NCBI GenBank assembly: GCA_934667575.1 | Contig: CAKUME010000073.1 | Location: forward strand, 1-6,209 | Direction of reading: 5' to 3' | Length of the DNA stretch: 6,209 bases | Source of the DNA: an uncultured Eubacteriales bacterium | GTDB lineage: Bacteria > Bacillota > Clostridia > Oscillospirales > Acutalibacteraceae | The notes under the pieces: generated by a model | The model's input: only the letters and a program-made list of their open reading frames with translations | Database searches by the model: none | What the model was told of the DNA's origin: nothing | Shown here: piece after piece, positions 1-6,200 of the stretch | How positions within the stretch are numbered: position 1 is the first letter of the stretch | How the letters are laid out: each line of letters begins with the position of its first letter | Translations under genes and position numbers: made by a program

Positions 1-2
1 GG

Positions 3-257
3 CTGGGGCTGCTCGCCGAATGGGTGATTCGAGCGCTGCTCGCCACCGAGGGCCTGACCGCCGAGCCCAACGCCACCTACACCGACCGCTGCCGCCTACT
101 CGATGAGGAGGGCCTGCTGCCGCACCGCATCTATAATATGTTCACCGCGGTGCGGCAGGCGCACCATCGCGCGCGCCGCGGCCGCGCCTTTACGCCCGAG
201 GAAGCCCGCACGCTCATGGCGCTCACGTTCCGGCTGTGCTGCTGGCTCACCGGCGAA
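3..257 (+). other. Domain: HEPN-like DUF4145 remnant (residues 1-85, N-terminus cut by window)
   Basis: The helical segment has the DUF4145 pattern: a GLLAEWVIRALL helix, then LLDEEGLLPHRIYNMFTAVR (residues 32-51), then FTPEEARTL and a final helix ending CCWLTGE (79-85). Family members usually carry a motif like R-K-x-G-N-x-A-x-H in the central helix. Here the segment reads R51-QAHHRARR, so Arg51 and Ala57 are kept, His54 and His55 stand in the G-N positions, and Arg59 sits where the His should be. HEPN domains are typically RNases or helical interaction modules; this one probably lacks RNase activity. The assignment rests on pattern recognition alone. Confidence 0.65.
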
Positions 258-3200
258 ACCACGCCCGAGTTCGTGCCGCCTGCGGCGCCGGATGCGCCTG
301 CCGAAGATGCAGCTCCGGCTAACGGTGAATCCGCTGCCGCTGCCAAAGATACCGCTCCGGCTGACGATTCCAATGCCGCCGCTCCGTCCGCCGATGAATC
401 CGATTCCGCCGTGTGTGCGTCGGATTTCCCTGCCGAAGATGCCGCTCCGGCGGATGATTCCAATACCGCCGCTCCTGCTGACGGTGAATCCGACGCTGCC
501 GTGTGCGCGTCGGATGCCACTGCCGAAGATGCCACTCCGGCTGACGATTCGATTTCCCATTCTTCTCTACTTCCGGAGCCGGAGCCCATTGCCGTAACGA
601 TGACGCTGCGCCCCGACGACGCCGCACTCGACCGTGAAGCCCGTTCGGCGCGGCTGCATGAGTTCGCGCGGCTCCTCACGCTCTCGGACACCGAAAAGCA
701 GTATCTGGCCGGGCGGCAGGTGCAAATTGACGCGAGCGTGGTGTCGGTGGTCAATTTGGCGCTGCAGCTCAACCGGCTGCCGGTGGTGCGGTCGGTGACC
801 ATTTTGAACCATTCCAACCACACGCTGGAGCAGGTAACCCTGCGCATCACGTCGGAGCCGGAGTTTTGCCGCCCGTTTGTGCGCGCGATCGACATTATTC
901 CCGCGGGCAGTGCCTACGATGTGCGCGACGTGCAGCTGCGGCTCAACGCCGAGCTGCTCGCGTCGCTGGGGGACGCCTGCGAGGGCGAGCTGCGCTTTTC
1001 GCTCGAAAAAGACGGCACGCCCATCTGCTCGGCCGAAACCGAGCTCACCGGGCTGGCGTTTGACCAATGGCAGGGCTTCAGCTTTTATCCCGAGCTGCTC
1101 GCCGCGTTCGTGACGCCCGGCTACCCCGAAATTGCGCCGCTCAACGCCCGCGCATCGGAGCTGCTCGAAAAATGGACCGACGACCCCGCGCTCGACGCCT
1201 ATCTCACCGAAGACCCCAACCGCGTGCTCGCGCAGGCCGCCGCCATTTACAGCGCGCTGCAGGAGCAGAACATCGCCTATGTGATTCCGCAGGAACCGCG
1301 GCTCGACCATGTGGGCTACCGGGTGCGGATGTGCGACGCGGTGATGGCCGAAAAAAAGGGTGCGAGCCTCGACCTCACACTGCTCTACGCCGCGTGCCTG
1401 GAAGCCGTGGGGCTGCATCCGCTGCTCATCCTCAAAAAAAATCATATTTTTGCGGGCGTGTGGCTCGACGCGCTCTCGTTTCCCGATGCGGTGCAGGACG
1501 ACCCGCTGCTCATCACCCGCCGCCTGGCCGACGGGGTGAACGAAATTGCCGTGGTGGAATGCACACGCTTTGCGGTGGGGCGTCAGACCGATTTTGACGA
1601 TGCGTGCGCCACCGCCGAGCAGGAGCTGCGCGGCGATTCCTCGGTGGAATATATCATTGACGTGCACCGCGCGCGCATTGGCGGCATTGTGCCGTTGCCC
1701 CACCGCATCCGTACCGACGAGGGCTGGCAGATCGACCTGCCCGACGACGCCGAGGAGCCCGCCCCCGAGCAGGAACCCGCCGCCGAACCCACCGGCAGTG
1801 CCCGCAAGCTGCTTTGGGAACGCAAGCTGCTCGATTTGGGGCTGCGCAACGCGCTCATTAACATGCGCTTTTCGCGCACGCTGGTGCCCATTCTTTCCAC
1901 CTCGCTCGAAAAGCTCGAGGACGCGCTTATGGGCGGCAGCGACTTTTCCGTGCACCCCCGCCCCTCCGACTGGACGATGACCGACCGCGCGTTCCATTTT
2001 GAACAGATGCAGCAGCTGGGCACCCACGCCGAGTGGCTGGAGCAGGAGTTCGGCAAAAACCGCCTGCGCGCCATTTTGAGCGAAAAGGAGCTGCCGCGCG
2101 CCATCACCGAGCTTTATCGCTCCGCGCGCACCGCCATTGAAGAAAACGGCTCCAACACGCTCTATTTGGCGCTCGGCCTGCTGCGCTGGTACGAAAACGA
2201 CCGCAGCGCCAAGCCGCGCTATGCGCCGGTGCTGCTGCTGCCGGTGGAAATGGTGCGCCGCTCGGCGCGCCAAGGCTACACCATCCGCCTGCGCGACGAC
2301 GACCCCCAGCTCAACGTGACCATGCTCGAAAAGCTCAAGCAGGATTTTCAAATCGAGGTGCCGGGGCTCGACCCGCTGCCCATGGCGGGCGGCTCCATCG
2401 CGCTGCAAAAGGTGTTTGCCGTTCTGCGGCGCGCCGTGGCCGATATGCGCCGCTGGGACGTGCTCGAGTCGGCATATTTGGGCATTTTTTCGTTCTCGCA
2501 GTTCGTGATGTGGAACGACCTGCGCAACCGTTCCGACGCGCTCGCGCAGAACAAGATCGTGCGCAGCCTGCTCGACGGCAAGCTCGCGTGGGACGCCGAA
2601 GACATGCAACTGGGCGCGCGCGTGCCCGAAGAAAACGTGCTGCTGCCCATTCCGGCCGACGCGTCGCAGCTGTTTGCCATTGAGGCGGCGTGCAGCGGCG
2701 AGAGCTTTGTGCTGCACGGCCCGCCCGGCACCGGCAAGTCGCAGACCATTACCGCCCTCATTGCCAATGCGCTCGCGCAGGGCAAAACCGTGCTGTTTGT
2801 CGCCGAAAAAATGGCGGCGCTCGAGGTGGTGCAAAAGCGGCTCGAGGCCATTGGCATCGGGCCGTTCTGCCTGGAGCTACATTCAAACAAATCCAAGAAA
2901 AAAGCGGTGCTGGCGCAGCTTTCGGCGGCGGCCTCGGTCACACGCGCGCGTTTCTCCGAAGCCTACGCCATTGAGGCGGAGCGCATGGCCGCTCTGCGCG
3001 CGGAGCTGGACGGCTACGCGGCCGGGCTGCACCGCACGCTGCCCTGCGGCCGTTCGGTATACGATTTGATCAACCACTACGAAAAATACCGTTCCGCGCC
3101 GGACATCGGGCGGTTCCCGTCGGATTGGTATAAAAAGCTGACGCAGGAAGCCTATGAGCAGCAAAAGGTGCTGGTGAACCGGCTGATCGCGGCGGGCCGC

Positions 3201-6200
3201 GCGGTGGGGCATCCGCACGACCACCCGCTGCAGATGATCGGCTGCACGCAATATTCCCAGCAGCTGCGCCATGCGCTGCCCGATGCGCTCGAAGCCGATC
3301 AGGCGGCGCTCGCGGCATTGCAGGCGGCCTACGATGCGCTCGCGCCCGCCGTGGACTACACCGGTGATTCGTTTGCCGGGCTGAGCGAGCTGGCGGCGCG
3401 CGCCGAGGAGCTGGCGCTCTGGGTGGGGCTGCCGCGCGCCTGGGCGCAGAGCGACCGCATTCGCATGGACATGGCCGAGGTGCAGGAGATGAGCCGCCAT
3501 TTTCGCCATTTGGCGGAGCTGCGCGGGGAGCTGATGCAGCGCTGGAAGCCCGAATTTCTCACCGCGCAAAACGGCGCGGCGCTGCGCAGCGAGTTCACCG
3601 AGCTGAGCGGCAAGTGGCTGCTGCCGCGGCTGATGGGCATGCGCGGGCTCACGCGCCGCATGGCGCTCTATTGGGTCGCGCCGGTGCCGCGCGAGGAGCT
3701 GCTCGCACAGTTCACGCTGCTGGCGTCGTATCAGGCGGAAAAAGCCGTGACCGACGCGCTCTGGTACACCCACGGGCCGAACCTGGGCGCGCTCGACCGC
3801 GGGGAACAAACCGACTGGACCGCGGTGGAGCAAAGCGCGGGCCGTGCCGCCGAAAGCGCCGCCCGGCTTTATGACCGCTGCGGCAGCGACCGGTTCCGCA
3901 TGCGATTCTGCGCGCTGCCCGCGCTCACCGCGCCGGTGCGCGCATTCCACGAGGCGTGGCAGGCGCTTCAGGCGCCGCATGCGGCGCTCGTGCAGCTGCT
4001 TGCGCTGCCCGAAGACAAGGGCGACGGCTGGATCGCGCGCCAGCAGGCGCAGTGCGAAAGCATTGCCGCCCACGCCGACGAGCTCAAGGAGTGGATCACC
4101 TGGAACGCCGTGGCCGACGAAGCCAACCGCGCGCGCCTGCGCCCGGTGGTCAAGGCCTATCGCGCGGGGCTCGCGCACGAAGACGTGGCGGCCGCGTTCC
4201 GCAAGGCGCTCGATCAGGCGCTGATCATCGGCGCGGTGGACGCCAACCCGCAGCTCAATCGGTTCTCGGGCGTGGTGTTCAACGAGCAGATCGCGCAGCT
4301 GCGGCGCATGGACCGCCGCCTCACGCTGCTCACCCGCCGCGAAATTTACTGTCGCCTGGCCGCCAAGGTGCCCGATTTTGCCCGCGAGGCCGCCCAAAGC
4401 TCCGAGCTGGGCATTTTGCAGCGCGCCATTCGCAGCGGCGGGCGCGGGGTGTCCATTCGCCGTTTGTTCGACCAAATTCCCAATCTGCTGCCGCGGCTGT
4501 GCCCGTGCATGCTCATGAGCCCGATCTCGGCGGCGCAGTATCTCGACCCGAACCGCGAGCCGTTCAGCCTGGTGGTGTTCGACGAAGCGTCGCAGCTGCA
4601 AACCTGCAAGGCGGTGGGCGCGCTGGCACGCGGGCGCGACGCGGTGATCGTGGGCGACCCCAAGCAGATGCCCCCCACCTCGTTTTTTGCTTCGTCCACC
4701 ATGGACGAGGAGAGCGACGTGGAGGATCTGGAAAGCATTTTGGACGACTGCCTTGCGCTGAACATGCCGCAAACCCATCTGCTCTGGCACTACCGCAGCC
4801 GCCACGAAAGCCTCATCGCGTTCAGCAACAGCCGTTTTTATGATAATAAACTCTACACGTTCCCCTCGGTGAACGACCGGGAGTCGAAGGTGCGGCTCGT
4901 GCATGTGGACGGCACGTTCGACCGCGGCCGCACGCGCTGCAACCGCGCCGAAGCCGAGGCCATTGTGGCCGAGCTGCAGCGCCGCGCCCACGACGAAACG
5001 CTGCGCGGGCTGAGCGTGGGCGTGGTCACGTTCAACATGCAGCAGCAGGATCTGATCGAGGACCTGCTCAACGACGCATGCAGCGCCGACCCCGCGCTCG
5101 AAAGCTGGGCCTACGGCGGTGAGGAACCGCTGTTCATCAAAAATTTGGAAAACGTGCAGGGCGACGAGCGCGACGCCATTTTGTTCTCGGTGAGCTACGG
5201 GCCGGACGAAAACGGCCGGGTATACATGAACTTTGGGCCGCTGAACCGTGACGGCGGCTGGCGGCGGCTCAACGTGGCCATTTCGCGCGCGCGGTGTGAG
5301 ATGACGGTGTATGCCACGCTCACGCCCGACCAGATCGACCTGAGCAAAACCAATGCCGACGGCGTGGCGGCGCTCAAGGCGTTTTTGGAATATGCCGGGG
5401 GCGGCGCGCTGCCGCAGAACGACCGTGCGGCGCACTATGCGCGCGCCAAGCAGGGTGTGGCCGACGCCATTTGCGCCGCGATCCACGAGGAGGGCTATGC
5501 CACCGAGCAGCAGGTGGGGCATTCCGAATACCGCATCGACATTGGCGTGATCGACCCCGACCACCCCGGCCGCTATGTGCTGGGCATTTTGCTCGACGGG
5601 CCGCAATATGCCCACGCGCGCACCACGCGCGACCGCGAGCTGGCGCAGATCGACGTGCTGCGCGGGCTGGGGTGGTCCATTCTGCGCGTGTGGACGATGG
5701 ATTGGTGGGATAACCGCAAAAAGGAGGTACAGCGCATCATTCGCGCGCTGCGCCAAGGTGTGCCCGCCGACGAACCGGAGGAGGAGCTGCCCACGCTGGC
5801 GCAGCTGCTCGCCGAGCCCGAGCCTGCGCCCGACGACGGCGACGAATCCGACGGCGCGGCCGACGCGCTGTCCGGCGGTGACGAATCGACCGACACGCCG
5901 CTTTCGGGCGCGCTGGTGTACACGCCGGTGGACGTGGCGGAGCTGGGCAGCGACGCCGACGACGAATTGCAGGCTGCGGCCGAAAAATTCACCGACGGCT
6001 ACTCGCTGGTGCAGTATCATTCCACGCACCTGTCGCCCGCGGTGCAGGCGCGGGTGCGGGCGGTGCTCGCGCAGGAAGCGCCCATCAGCGGCGGCCGCCT
6101 GAGCCGTTTGGTGGCGCAGAGCTTGGGCGTGACGCGCTTTGGCAGCCGCATTTTGTATCGCATGGATGTGCTGTTCACGCGCATGAAGCTCAAATCGACC

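Noticed and set aside
138..140. First in-frame ATG as the gene start
   Set aside because: It is Met46, in the middle of the HEPN-like helix, and the open frame with matching domain sequence extends to the window edge.
297..551. Regularly spaced repeats as a possible CRISPR array
   Set aside because: The repeats are directly tandem with no spacers, diverged (about 81% identity), a multiple of three in length and in frame inside a gene.
96..895. Shorter antisense frames with Gly/Ile/Arg/Ser-rich or Ala/Ser-rich repetitive products
   Set aside because: Their repetitiveness is the complement of the 90-bp coding repeat of the sense gene. No ribosome site or domain supports translation.
1431..1460. 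AT-rich island (A8 then CATATTTTT) as a promoter or terminator
   Set aside because: It encodes the conserved Lys-Lys-Asn-His-Ile-Phe segment of the TGL-like domain. There is no paired -35/-10 or GC-rich hairpin, and coding continues on both sides.
567..2834. A second long antisense open frame (about 755 codons on the - strand)
   Set aside because: Same explanation: it is in register with the sense codons and terminates at the sense CTA codon at 567-569. No recognisable protein motif is present.
5721..5728. AAGGAGGT, a perfect Shine-Dalgarno-like sequence
   Set aside because: It encodes Lys-Glu-Val within the nuclease domain, and no ATG, GTG or TTG start follows at a suitable distance, so an internal start is not supported.
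2883..6029. A very long antisense open frame (about 1,048 codons on the - strand)
   Set aside because: It is codon-for-codon in register with the sense gene, so its stops can only come from sense TTA, CTA or TCA codons, which this gene almost never uses. It ends exactly at the sense TCA codon at 2883-2885. Its product is a His/Arg/Gln/Ala-rich shadow with no domain, while the sense frame has a full set of helicase motifs.
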